Assembly: GCA_034401795.1 (NCBI GenBank)
Contig: CM067372.1
Span: forward strand, 16,400,424-16,464,423
DNA: 64,000 nt
Source: Chaetoderma sp. LZ-2023a
Lineage: Eukaryota > Mollusca > Caudofoveata > Chaetodermatida > Chaetodermatidae
Direction: 5' to 3'
A program made the position numbers and the translations under genes. The notes beneath the pieces are model-generated. The model was not told the origin of the DNA, made no database searches, and saw only the letters and a program-made list of their open reading frames with translations. This document shows positions 35,901 to 45,539 of this stretch, one piece after another. Each line of letters starts with the position of its first letter. The stretch's first letter is position 1.

Positions 35901-37528
35901 GGGTCTGTTTGTTCCATCGCAGTTAACTCCTTAAAGGTCAATGGGAAGTTCCTGGTATGCTGAGACTCAAAGTTCCTGATACAGATCTTGCCAACTTGCT
36001 TGATATCTTCAGATGTTACATTTATCCTTGGAATAAGTTTGCACAAAAGGTTTCCTGGTGTAACAGATGCAATGATTCCCATTCCATGAAATGTATTATG
36101 CCCATCTATTGTGCAAATATTGTGATCCACATTGTCGGCAACAAACTGAATGAACTCGCCTGATAATGGCTGTGGTAGATCTCCACCATGAAGTGATGCA
36201 CTGCGCTCAAACCTCTGTATCTCTGCATATGAACATCCAAATCCGTGCTTGAACAAGGTGTCAACAATAAATCTAGATCCAAATTTATGGTGCATCTCAC
36301 ATGACAGCCCGAACTGCAAAGGTGCCAAAATAACTCTAGGACGAGTTCCTTGCATAATAGCCTGTCCAACTGATGCCTGTTTCATTTCTGTGTCTTTTCC
36401 AGTAAACAAAATCCGCAATAATTCCCACAGTGTCTCTGGTAAATAATTCAATGCCTTTACTGGGTCGCTCATTTGCTCCCTTGATGGATAGATTTCGGAT
36501 GATGTGCATGAATCAATTAACTTAATATCGTGTCTAAGCAGTTTGGCAGCTGTCTGGATGATTAGCATGCTCTCTGATTTGGAATCCTTTCTCTTCTGTT
36601 CCTTATAGAAGTCAGTCAAAATAGTAGATGCTTTAGAACGAAAGGTAACAACGTTTGGCTTACCATTCACAGTGCTAATAAATATTTCATCGCCATAATT
36701 ATCTTTTATTTTATCCTGCATGTATTTTGTACTGTATGCTTTATTCTCTTTATCATCGAGATACTCTTGCATTTTATTAACGAGGTCCTGCAGGGTCAGC
36801 TGCTCATCATCATTATTTTCAAGAAATGCCATTGTCGCACTAAATGCTCTTACTCTGTCCAAGTCTTCTGGCCTTCCATATTTTTGGGATGAGCAAGATG
36901 AGTGCAGCTGAGGGATATTTTTCATGGTTCGAAAATTTACGCTGCAGCTTTGATGGTATACTGCATTGAGAACGCATAAATCCGGAGTGAAGGCAAGCCA
37001 CCCAGCTACAAGTTTGCCCCATTCGTCTTTTCTCTGCTCACAGGCCTCGGCGATACTACATTGAAAGTCATGAGTACTTACTGGATAAATATCATAGCCA
37101 AGTTTCTTTCCATCTTGAATTTTTGCAGGGTATCCGCATAGCAAACAATGTTCACTAAAATTGAATGTTGGACTTTCTGAACGGAGTGTTTGCATGGGTG
37201 GCGGAGATTGTTCAATTTTCTCTGCGTCACGGGTAATCCGCTTGGGATCAATGAACTCCCGTCGACATTTTACATGAACCCTCTGTCCTACTTCAGCTAT
37301 GACATCGCTTTCACGGGCTCTGCTAGCATTGTTAATACCGTCACAGCCTTTAACTCGAAGCTTAACAGTTTGTGAGCCATTTTCTAGGCTCTGGTTACAA
37401 ATAACGCATGTATCTAAATCCATGTCCATATTCTGATTGAATTGTATAGAAATGTATTCAAATTGTGAGATAAAAGTGAAAATTAAAATGCAATTTATTT
37501 TAGATAAAATTTTAAAAGCGAAAAACAA
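32975..37528 (-). CDS. Putative Academ-like transposase: zinc clusters, FEN1/XPG-like nuclease, CXC domain
   Basis: Intronless frame of 1517 codons; Met34 (37429) is a likelier start than Met1, since the first 33 residues are hydrophobic and MDMDLDTC leads into the first domain. Domains: Cys/His cluster 1 (C41, C44, C62, H85, C88); cluster 2 (C128, C131, C157, C163, C185, H192, C195); a central block DNVDHN..TIDGHNTFHGMG (D465, D468, D475, H481) that may hold transposase catalytic acids; a PIN-fold FEN1/XPG-like nuclease from VLDGG (D1131) through VVFDGY (D1170), GDAD (D1240, D1242), GDDTD (D1263, D1264, D1266) to LGCDSTSRLYGIGK (D1325), which resembles the GCDYxxxIxGIG segment of FEN1/XPG; and a C-terminal CXC (tesmin/TSO1-like) DNA-binding domain with nine Cys between 1471 and 1503. 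Related intronless proteins are common in invertebrate gene sets as uncharacterised proteins. A host gene is unlikely because the frame sits between TIRs and a target duplication. Confidence 0.88.
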   Translation of the reverse strand: MFFAFKILSKINCILIFTFISQFEYISIQFNQNMDMDLDTCVICNQSLENGSQTVKLRVKGCDGINNASRARESDVIAEVGQRVHVKCRREFIDPKRITRDAEKIEQSPPPMQTLRSESPTFNFSEHCLLCGYPAKIQDGKKLGYDIYPVSTHDFQCSIAEACEQRKDEWGKLVAGWLAFTPDLCVLNAVYHQSCSVNFRTMKNIPQLHSSCSSQKYGRPEDLDRVRAFSATMAFLENNDDEQLTLQDLVNKMQEYLDDKENKAYSTKYMQDKIKDNYGDEIFISTVNGKPNVVTFRSKASTILTDFYKEQKRKDSKSESMLIIQTAAKLLRHDIKLIDSCTSSEIYPSREQMSDPVKALNYLPETLWELLRILFTGKDTEMKQASVGQAIMQGTRPRVILAPLQFGLSCEMHHKFGSRFIVDTLFKHGFGCSYAEIQRFERSASLHGGDLPQPLSGEFIQFVADNVDHNICTIDGHNTFHGMGIIASVTPGNLLCKLIPRINVTSEDIKQVGKICIRNFESQHTRNFPLTFKELTAMEQTDPTADIDILWDFSLFLRSRRQSWSGMMQTVHQGVYPGKSSVIFLPMIDLEPSNMTCIFSTLTYACEQANRYHVAPVITFDQPLFWKAMTIIEIEPSWSPLKQIILRLGGLHMEMSFLGCIGHLMAGSGLAPILEVVYAENAVKHILSGKAISRAVRGHLMVFASLSTILIANAYNLPLPTIADAEVDTVEYSAAMHSKELFDNDDNGAGHETIESSLNKSLVKVGELYDDIIKNPYVATRLSSENALHDVKDKLDSEKVVMKDKRTARLWLLYMELVDILRKFIKAERTGDWNMHLQTVREMLPYCAAAGHNLYAKSAYVYLQKMLEIPESHPDIHTSFLNGHHVIHRSDRYWAGLSTDLVIEQVLMRSVKSSGGLTRGRGMTELQRLVWLLSMPACADVCNAMQALSGVNCDSSEQHKDSTQSRIKRDMDDTYKILKILSELNPFGPDPSLRGLVSGLSAHESVNVDDAKDIGESIINSMCGQCVSSISFQRKRQAITLASKTSLKIDDECVQIDPQLLFQRLSLIATNGSKGNPASYFEYELCTHPPALFDNSSLPWEANKPALADALWKLIQNEDAVLPDSVHYVLDGGALLHHVPWQRGETFANVCQRYVKYCISKYGKATVVFDGYDQGPDIKDVTHKRRTRGSGATVVLTPQTVVTLSKPDFLSNKQNKHRFISILSSSLEQAGCLTIKASGDADVLITQTAILASKSTNTALVGDDTDLLVLLLYHTDMNGCQLFFRPEPKQNAKKPRLWNIKMAKEKLGFCLCSQLLFIHAILGCDSTSRLYGIGKSASLSKSQCCKELSQIAEVFTMGNANKDDVIKAGEKAMLILYNGTSMDSLVALRYKRFREKVAKSSKYVEARDLPPTPASAKFHSLCVYYQIQVWRGDAGDMDPTEWGWKVLNHQMLPVKTDMLAAPDDLLYSFRCSCKTGCESKRCTCRKHGLSCTSACEDCKGLSCSNSITLIEEDDLDN

Positions 37529-37744
37529 AATTAAACTTACTTTAAATATAATTTTTTTAAATTACCCCGGACCTGTGCATACAACCATATTTAATCTGTG
37601 GTTTGGAGAATTTGTACAAGTGGTTCAAGGCAATATTGCCAATTGCTTACTGTCTTCCGTGACCATGAAATTCAGAGCGTAGACAACATTTCTACTTCGT
37701 TTATTTGCGGAATGAAGCAGGTAAGGGAAGTTTCATTATTCGGA

Positions 37745-37902
37745 TAATGGCGGTAGCTAAATATGCGAATTTACCCACTTTCCCATCGAGGGATTTTGGA
37801 GGACTTTTGATATGTGACACCTGGCAGTCCCATGAATGCTGCAGAAAAGAAATAAATTCTGTTGCAATTTGTTCTAGGTTAATTTGTAGTTTTACTGGAC
37901 TA
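37745..37902 (-). repeat. Right terminal inverted repeat of the Academ-like element
   Basis: Reverse-complement partner of 32517-32670; tip actggacta at 37894-37902. It lies upstream of the gene, so it should also contain or adjoin its promoter (37530-37745 is AT-rich with no clear TATA placement). Confidence 0.85.
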
Positions 37903-38935
37903 TGTGTGCAATTCAATGCATCTTGCTCTGAAAACAGGAGACTAACTTGCAGTGTCCCTCAAGCGTCCATCCTTGGCCCTCTGCTCTTCCTCTTGTATAT
38001 GAACTACCTGCCTAACATATGCAAACACATGTCACTAATACTACCCTGATAACGCAGCTTACTGGCCCGATACCGGGCCGATGCTGAAAGTATCGACACG
38101 GTATCAGCCCAGCATCGGCCCAGTATGCTGCGTTATCTAGGTATATTTGCTGATGCCTTTTGCTCTGATGAAGACATAGTTACATTATATAAAAACGTAA
38201 ATAAGGAAATGGAAGGAATTACTAACTGGTTTTCATTAAATAAATTGTCATTAAATGTGGATAAAACAATCTATATGTTATTTTCAAAATCTAGGAAAAT
38301 TTATAAATAAAGAGGTTCCAAAATTGTACATTAGCAATAAGGAAATGAAAAAAAACTTGACCTGGGCCAAATAAATTGAAACAGTTACTGCAAAAGTAGC
38401 AAGCGGCATAGGTGTCATCCAAAGACTAAACCCATATATGACACATGGCACGGGTAAAACACTATACAGCACCTTGATCCTCCCGCACCTCACTTACTGC
38501 AATGTTGTTTGGACTAACACCTACAAAAACTAAATATTCAAAATTCAGTCTACAGAAAAAGAGCATCACACTATTTTCTAGGCCAGCAGCGGGCCAAAAC
38601 ATGTTCAAAGCAGAAAAATTACTTAAACGCACTGACATATGAAAATCTCAAATGCTAACTATTGTCAAAGACTTCCACCACAACACTTTGCCCAAATCTA
38701 TAGCCCCCTTCTTTATAAACAATATTAACATCCACCAACATAACACTAGAAGCAGACACAAACTACATGAACAACACACGTACGGACAGACATTGGAAAA
38801 AACCGAATTTCATTTGCAGCCACTAATTTATGGAACAAAACAAAACAGGAAACACGTGAGAAAATTCTATCAACAAAATTATGCAAGAAAACAATTTAAA
38901 AAACCCTACTTGATTAACACATACTAGTACTATCT
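37903..38935 (+). mobile_element. LINE B, 3' part (CR1/Rex-like RT)
   Basis: Continues the RT frame from 32516: VQFNASCSENRRL, then SVPQASILGPLLFLLYMNYL (QG region, Gly to Ala), LPNIC, the catalytic YADD region altered to FADAF beside an inserted 100-bp MITE, then WFSLNKLSLNVDKT and a C-terminal HQHNTRSRHKLHEQHTYGQT segment. Frameshifts occur between about 38310 and 38652. Dead, but recognisable to its end near 38930. Confidence 0.82.
38044..38143. repeat. 100-bp palindromic MITE inside LINE B
   Basis: gataacgcag and ctgcgttatc are exact inverses and the interior (gggccgatgctg / cagcccagcatcggccca) pairs over most of its length. Taking ta as duplication (38042-38043, 38144-38145), excision restores ctaatactatttgctgat = LILFAD, the expected RT motif. 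A related left end (cctgataacgcatgttac) is at 56026. Confidence 0.75.
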
Positions 38936-39354
38936 AATTCATGCAGTGCAGCTCAAAAGACTCGTCTACAAAACAAGGTAAAAAAAAGTGGTGTATTATA
39001 CTCGTGCATAATTGGACCCTAAGACATTGCTGTCTAATGACAGCGATGTCTCTCGGTCCAAATATGTTTATAGTATTCGACAGAAAATTTGTTCTACTAT
39101 CTATATAACATGCTTCTTTTCTTGTTTTGAAAAACTGTTGACCTACTGAACTGTTCGGACACGGTCTTTTATGATATAACTAGCACACAGTAATGTATGA
39201 CTATATAGTAAGATGACTTTATTCAGACTGAGCTATAACGGGGCCAGCAATAGGGATACTTAGGACAGGGCGAATACATGAGTACTATACTACTAGATCA
39301 AGGGGATGTAGGATACAAGGTACTCTATGGCCATATAGCTATAGAATCATTCCA
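38936..39354. other. No feature seen
   Basis: LINE B 3' tail and AT-rich flank. A short inverted pair (attggaccctaagac / tctctcggtccaa) surrounds 39010-39062. No gene. Confidence 0.4.
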
Positions 39355-39770
<416 letters not shown>

Positions 39771-39779
39771 AATATGACT

Positions 39780-41597
39780 AGATGATTCCACTTGTTATTA
39801 TATCCAATACTAATTTCAATTACCATAGTAACAAACTACAGGACTAGTAGGAGAATGAGCACCCCCTCCCCTCCATCCCCCTTCCCTTGTCCAAGGATGC
39901 GCCCCATTAGCCAGCATCCTGTAAACAGTCTATCATCATTATAAGTAAAATTGCCCCAAAAATACAAATGTTTATTGTCGTATCTATAATCATAGACATC
40001 CATGTCTATTATTGAACTTGACTATGTTTTGTGCTTGTCTGTTATGTAACTGCCTTGTCCTTATTTACTACCCATATGCATCGCAAACTATAAAACCCGT
40101 ATTTATGAAACTAAAAAAAACAAAAAGAAAGATAACCCAAGTGATTAACTCTTTCACACCCTGCTGTTGCAGTATTATATGTTGGTTCACAGACTGAGAG
40201 AGGCCCTTTCCTGGAGATTTTCCACTGGAATGACTGACTAGACAACTGAACCGGTCATTGCAGTGGTGAACTCTCCGGATGGGAGGGGGGGGGTTGTTGG
40301 TGGGGTGGGGTGGGAGGGGTGTAGGGTGGTGGGGGTGGTGGGGGTTGTCTTCGCTCGATCTACGAATTGACATAGTTCCTTTTAGAAATTTAAACTGGTT
40401 ATTTGGATCAAGGGTCAACGAGTTAATAAGGAAGTAGTAAATGTAATGTCTGAATTTTTAATTGTTTATGTAAGTTCTGTCTTGTCTAATTTATATATAC
40501 CTGCATATATGTGTATAAGGTGTTCGCCATAACAATAGGCAATGCAATGCCTTTGGCGGACAGCCTGGTGTGACTCATGAATATTGTTTATTTGGAATTA
40601 TTGAATAAGTAATCTTGAATCTTGGAAATAGATATTACCCGTCGCATAACTGTATAGTGTTCAGTATTTCAAGATGTAGCTTGCTGGGTTGCGTCGGGTC
40701 ATTGCAGGTTAGCTCCCAGTCTCAGGGTTACAGATTCCGAACAACGCTGACCAGTGGGAAACAAAAACCGACTCCTAAGGCCAGTGGAACTCAATTGTTC
40801 CGGTGGGGCCGTGCAACCATTGCCGCTAACATTAAATTGTACAGTGTCAGCCCATGAATTTGTGTCACCGGTATACCTGTCCATAGCAATTTCGTGATCT
40901 ATGGACTTACAAGATTTGAAAGGGTGACCTAAAATAACTAAAAGTAATTAAATATACCCAAACAACCCGTACAAGTTTGTGATACAATGATACTTAGATA
41001 ATACAGAACATAGAGACAGTCTGATGAACCCTTAAACGTGGAGTCATCGGAGGTACCACACAGACTCGCAGGTCCGCAGAGGTACCCCTGTAAAGGAGGC
41101 TCCCACATATGATAAGGCTAATTAATTTAATATAAGATAGGATACCTCTATGCTGAAAAGGAAAAGGAAGAAAGAAAATCCTGAGTGGCGAGAGGCGTTG
41201 TGCCTCACGCGGGCATTACTTCTGATGCTGTGTCTTTGGGTGAGAAGTAGTAGCCTCGCGCGGGCCGCCATCACTGGATCCTTGCGAGAGGCAAGTGCCT
41301 CGTGCGGGCCTCTGTCACAGAAAGATGCTGCCACCGCAGAAGCGGAGGGACAGAGAGGGCCGAACAGGACCACTCTGTATTCAAATAAAAGTGCTGTAAA
41401 GAAAAGACCATCCTAGTGAAACTATAACTAAAAGTGTTGCGTGCTGTTTTACGTGAAGATGAGACGAGCGATTACCGCAGGATTCCCAAGTCACCGTCTT
41501 ATATAGTTTCAAGATACCGCATTAGTACGTGCTGCTTTTATTTATGCGGGCCTTCTTCTATGCCCAACCTTTCACTTAGGTTTTTAGAGACACAAAC
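39780..41597. other. Intergenic stretch with a fold-back fragment and a G-rich tract
   Basis: 40206-40270 carries ttttccactggaatgactga ... ccggtcattgcagtgg, a fragment of the 'ctggaatgactgg' MITE. 40275-40350 is G-rich (gggtggtgggggtggtgggg). The frame at 41150-41416 (plus, 88 codons) has no recognisable domain. No gene supported. Confidence 0.5.
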
Positions 41598-41599
41598 TA

Positions 41600-43253
41600 T
41601 ACACCTGTGCAAAAGTTAAGCACCAGCAAAAACAATAGAACGTAGAAACATGATGGTACAACTAGGCTGCCATACTTTTTGTCCCCGCGTTAGCTGACAT
41701 AATTCCAAGTACGAAATGCACATGCATGCATGACTTCACGCCGCTTGATGTCCGTGCGTGGCGGGAAACAGCACACGTGTTCAGTTATGTAAAAGGCCAG
41801 TTTGAGGTGTCAAACATTACATACAGATTTAGGCGACAAGATTAGGAATTTTGTGTTCATGACCGTGGTTTATTTGTACAGAGAGAATTAGCTCTTGATT
41901 GTGAACCGCTATGGCAAGACGAAGGTTAAGTGATCGTGTGAAATGGCAAATCATAGGCATGCATACCACTGGTATGTCATGCAGAGAGATTGGCAGACAG
42001 CTGAACATTAACCATACTGTAATCAGTCGTTTGATTGCAAAACATGGGCAAACTAACGAGGTGAAGGACAGGCCTAGATCTGGAAGACCGAAGAAGACTA
42101 CTGCCCGTGATGATCGAGCCCTAGTACGCCTTGTTAGGAGATCTCCATTCACCAACAGCAGAGTGCTCAGCCAGCAATGGGAAACGCCCAATAGAGTGTC
42201 AATGTCTACCGTCAAAAGGAGACTGTATGCTGCTGGCATGAAAGCTAGGAGACCTGTCAGACGTCCTCTCCTCACTGCACACCACAAAGAGGAGCGTCTG
42301 AGGTGGTGCAACGAAAGAAGACACTGGAAAATGAGATCCTGGAGACGGGTACACTGGTCCGATGAAAGTCGGTTCCTGCTTCATGCCACAGATGGTCGAA
42401 CTCGTGTATGGAGGTCCAGACGCATGGCGTACGACCAACGTAACATCATGGAAGAATGGTAACAGGTTCCGTTATGATATGGGGGTGCATCTCATTTGAT
42501 TGTAAGCTGGATCTGTTGACTGTACCTGGAACACTAAATGGACAAAGATATCAAGATTCCATACTGGATAGAGTTGTGGTCCCTCATTTTGTAAATCATG
42601 CACCTGGAACCCACCCTATATTCATGGATGACAACGCCCGACCACATCGTGCTAGAGCTGTGCATGAAAACCTCCGCCAGAATACCATCGAAACCCTACC
42701 ATGGCCAGCAAGGAGCCCTGACATGAACCCTATTGAGCATATCTGGGACATTCTGGGAAACATGGTGAGAAGGAGGGATCCTCCTGTGCAGAACCTACAG
42801 GAATTAACAGACGCACTCCATCTTGAATGGCAACGAATACCACAATGGCGTATCAGTCGGTTGGTGACCAGCATGAGACGTCGTGTCCAGGCCGTCATCC
42901 AGGCACAAGGTGGATATACCCGGTATTAATAATGACAGTCTCAAACTCGTGCACAGATGTTAAACTTCGTTTTCAGACACCATTAATGACAATCTAGCCA
43001 CGTGTGTCAACTGTAGGGCAATAGTTGTCAGTTGTGTCAACGTAACCATATTCAGGCCTCGTTTTCAAGTTCAAACAAAAACATACAGTGTTTCCCCACC
43101 ATCATAATCAGCATTCCTCTAGTTGCATTATTACCTCTTGCACTAAGATGGATGGGTACATAAATGTTTATGCTATTGCTTTCTTCATAGCACATGAATA
43201 TACCCTCGCATGTGCGTAAAAATAGGGTGGTGCTTAACTTTTGCACAGGTGTA
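41600..43253 (+). mobile_element. Tc1-type transposon, complete with TIRs
   Basis: The ends tacacctgtgcaaaagttaa + gcacca are inverted repeats of at least 26 bp, identical at both termini, flanked by TA (41598-41599 and 43254-43255). Length 1654 bp, typical for Tc1. The internal transposase has a single frameshift, so the copy is nearly intact and probably young. Confidence 0.96.
41911..42929 (+). pseudogene. Tc1 transposase (DD34E), one frameshift
   Basis: Cut-and-paste transposase that binds the Tc1 ends and inserts at TA. The first part (41911-42462) holds a paired-like helix-turn-helix (residues 6-42, MSCREIGRQLNINHTVISRL), a GRP linker motif (58-60), a second HTH and the first catalytic Asp (WSDESRF, D151). 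The second part (42456-42929) reads SVMIWGCISFD, then FMDDNARPHRA and SPDMNPIEHIWD; the second Asp and the Glu are separated by 34 residues. The two parts overlap in different frames at about 42455-42462, where gaagaatggtaaca implies a one-base change. All three catalytic residues are present. Otherwise full length at about 340 codons. Confidence 0.95.
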
Positions 43254-43669
43254 TATTTTAGGCCACAAATGGCAGGAAGCCTACCTATCTTTGGATACAG
43301 TGAGCGTACATGTTATATTGCAAAACATCCGAGCTCGGTGAGAATCTGGCTGCCTTGCTCAGTAACCACATAAAACATCACAGGACGATGGTTACCTTCT
43401 CACACAGGCAGATTATTCCAATTGACCTGTCGTTACAGTGAGGACTAGAGAGACGAATATCCACCGCAAATGTCCTTCCCGCAAGGGCGTGGCAGATTCC
43501 AATATCATGCCCAGACATTTGTACAGAATTCGGTGGAGATGCGCATCTCGCCCCTCACAACATCTTATGGAGCTAAGTTATTAACCTAACATTAGGTTTA
43601 TATCCAAGTTGCCCAAATATGCACTGCGGTGCAGGAGATATATCCTAACAGACATAAATATACAGTCAG
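43254..43669. other. No gene; flank of nested MITEs
   Basis: Contains short segments (tatcctaac, ttccaatatcatgccc) with no recognised feature. tatatcctaaatctacgattccaatctaaa, split over 43749-43780 in the next element, recurs near 46763. Confidence 0.4.
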
Positions 43670-43860
43670 CAATTATCCCAGGCCACCAGCGGGACGTACA
43701 AATAGCTCCAATAGTGAGGGTATGCGTTCAATGCGCACGAGAGATGTAGATATATCCTAAATCTACGATTCCAATCTAAATAGAGGCCAGCTACCTCGCT
43801 CTCGTTAAAATATATATATTGGGGCTAATTGTACGTCCCATTGGTGGCCTGGGATAATTG
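43670..43860. mobile_element. 191-bp MITE with 3-bp duplication (cag)
   Basis: Left end caattatcccaggccacc and right end ggtggcctgggataattg are exact inverted repeats of 18 bp, extended through gggacgtacaa / ttgtacgtccc. Flanks: cag at 43667-43669 and 43861-43863. Its middle carries a repeat shared with 46740-46800. Confidence 0.85.
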
Positions 43861-43927
43861 CAGTAGATCTGGCGAGAACGTGAATGACCACAATCCCTTG
43901 AGCAAAATGGCAGTGCCTATAGGCGAT

Positions 43928-45539
43928 GGACCTTTCCAGTTTTAGCTATGCCCCACTCACCTCTAGCTAAGCTCCACCCACACTTCGCCGTGTTGGGATC
44001 GATCGATCCCCGCGAATGCCCTGACTATCAATTTCCTGAAAATCTACCCAGGTAAGCCGTTGAATATTTTGTAACTAATTTGACTGAGTGCTGTTACTGC
44101 CTATGACAGCAACAGCACCCAGTCAAATTAGTTTCAAAATATTCAACAGAATATGTATTAAATAGTAGACATGCAATTCTTACAAGAACTCATAGTCTGT
44201 CTTCAATGGAGATTTCCAATTTTATCCTTAGATTATATGACGTCATACGACGTCTTCTTCTTCTTTTCGATCGCTGGTATCACATTTGGAGAGCCGTTCT
44301 CAAGATGAAATCTGTGGTTTTCTGCAGTTCTTCCACAGGCCCATACAGCTTTTCAAGAAAACAGGTTGACAAAGGCCAGATATCTTCTCTCAGCAGCTGA
44401 TACATACTGCAACATTGAAGTATGTGCTCTGTGGTCTGTTCTGCTTCTCCGCAAGGACAAGCGGGCGATGCCGTAAGGTGGAACCCCCTGTACATGTGTT
44501 GGTTTAGTCTGTTGTGTCCAGTTCTGAGACGAAAAATGGTCACTTGCTCTGGCCTCGAGAAATGATGGTAGGCATCTTCTGATTGAGGTGTTCTATAGAG
44601 TGACTTGATGATAGTCTTCATCTTTGTATGGGTAACCATGTTTTCTGTCTTATTCTCTTCAGCACCCACATTTGCCATCTTGTTTGCTTCCTCATTTCCT
44701 TGGACTCCACAGTGTGAGGGGATCCACTGCAGTGCTATCCGAAAGCATTTGATGGTTTGTAGTGCTTCTTCAAGTTGTGTCAGCTTACCTTTGGTGGTAG
44801 CCTCAAGGACGGAGCGGGCATCAGATAAAAAGACAATCTGTGCAATAGGGGGTCTGCTGTTCTGCTGATGGTATTAGCTGCATGAACCAGTGCTTCGACT
44901 TCAGCTCTGTAGTTTGTGCAGTGTTTGCCTGTCTCATGTTGTCCGTTTGGATACTGTATGTGCAGTCCGGCACCTCCGCTCCTAATTGCATCTTTGGCTG
45001 ATCCATCTGTGTAGATCCTTATCCATGTCTCCTAGCATGGCTAGGGGCAGGGCCTTCTTGCTCACATCACTGTGTTCATCTTTGGTTGTGAGGTGAGGTA
45101 CTGTGGTGCGAATAGCTATGCTCTCTAGTTTGTTTTCCCAGGGTGGAGGATCAAGGGTGTGGTTTGGGTCTTCTATTTGTGTCATATGGCGTCATAGCCA
45201 ACTAAGTGGCGTGCATCCTGACATCATCATTATTACGTCATAAATGATTCTATTTGGCCCATCTTTAACTCTTAATCGTCCAACACATTGTAAAAATTGT
45301 ATGTCTGCTATTTAATAAACATGCTGTTTAATATTTTGAAACTAATTTGACTGGGTGCTAAGCAGCAACAGCACCCATGCAGTCAAATTAGTTTCAAAAT
45401 ATTTAACAGCTTACCTGTATAGTTTTCTGGAAATTGATAGTCAGGTTTTTCAGGGATCGATCGATCGATCCCAATACGAGCGAGGTGTGGGTGGAGCTTA
45501 GCTAGAGGTGGGCGGGGCCTAGCTGAAACTGGAAAGGTC
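43928..45539. mobile_element. MITE family reference copy with long hairpin-bearing TIRs, split by a LINE
   Basis: The ends ggacctttccagtttnagct pair over about 240 bp, including ctctagctaagctccaccc, gatcgatcgatcc, ggtaagc and an internal hairpin in each arm (44061-44145; 45330-45410). The middle contains gacgtcata motifs related to the 32-bp minisatellite. Excluding the LINE (44255-45180) the MITE is about 690 bp. The host site is a repeat also present at 46850 (ccacaatcccttg), but the target duplication is not clear. Confidence 0.75.
44255..45180 (-). mobile_element. 5'-truncated LINE with RNase H, second copy (I/Ingi-like)
   Basis: Minus-strand sister of 15361-16869, covering the C-terminal half: RNase H remains (YTDGSAKDAIRSGGAG, NYRAEVEALV, WIPSHCGVQGNEEA) and a continuous tail SLYRTPQSEDAYHHFSRPEQ ... 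CPCGEAEQTTEHILQC ... YGPVEEL. It ends with the same AAG tail. Likely duplications gtcatacgacgtc (44242-44254) and gtcatatggcgtc (45181-45193) differ at two sites, both transition-type. Small indels break the RNase H part around 44845-45030. Confidence 0.85.

Larger units (their letters stand above)
32517..37902 (-). mobile_element. 5386-bp TIR DNA transposon, Academ-like, apparently intact
   Basis: The ends tagtccagt / actggacta are exact inverted repeats and homology extends about 150 bp inwards with two long identical blocks (21 bp: 32554-32574 versus 37854-37874; 23 bp: 32613-32635 versus 37793-37815). It is flanked by tgt at 32514-32516 and 37903-37905. Removing the element and one tgt gives gacagaacgcaatgtgtgca, which keeps the LINE frame (DRTQCV), so the duplication is 3 bp. 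One long minus-strand gene fills it. A 3-bp duplication with an XPG/FEN1-like nuclease fits the Academ superfamily (3-4 bp duplications, XPG-type nuclease in some lineages); assignment is inference. No break is visible, so it may be recently active. Confidence 0.88.

Noticed and set aside
32975-37528. The 1517-codon frame as an ordinary host gene
   Set aside because: It lies between inverted repeats and a 3-bp duplication inside a LINE, and has no introns; a transposon gene explains all of this better.
40660-40860. Possible tRNA or structured RNA near aggttagctcccagtctcag
   Set aside because: No A/B box pair and no cloverleaf pairing could be drawn.
41150-41416. Frame MLKRKRKKENPEWREALCLT... 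as a gene
   Set aside because: 88 codons, no domain, no splice or promoter support, and an equally long frame opposite.
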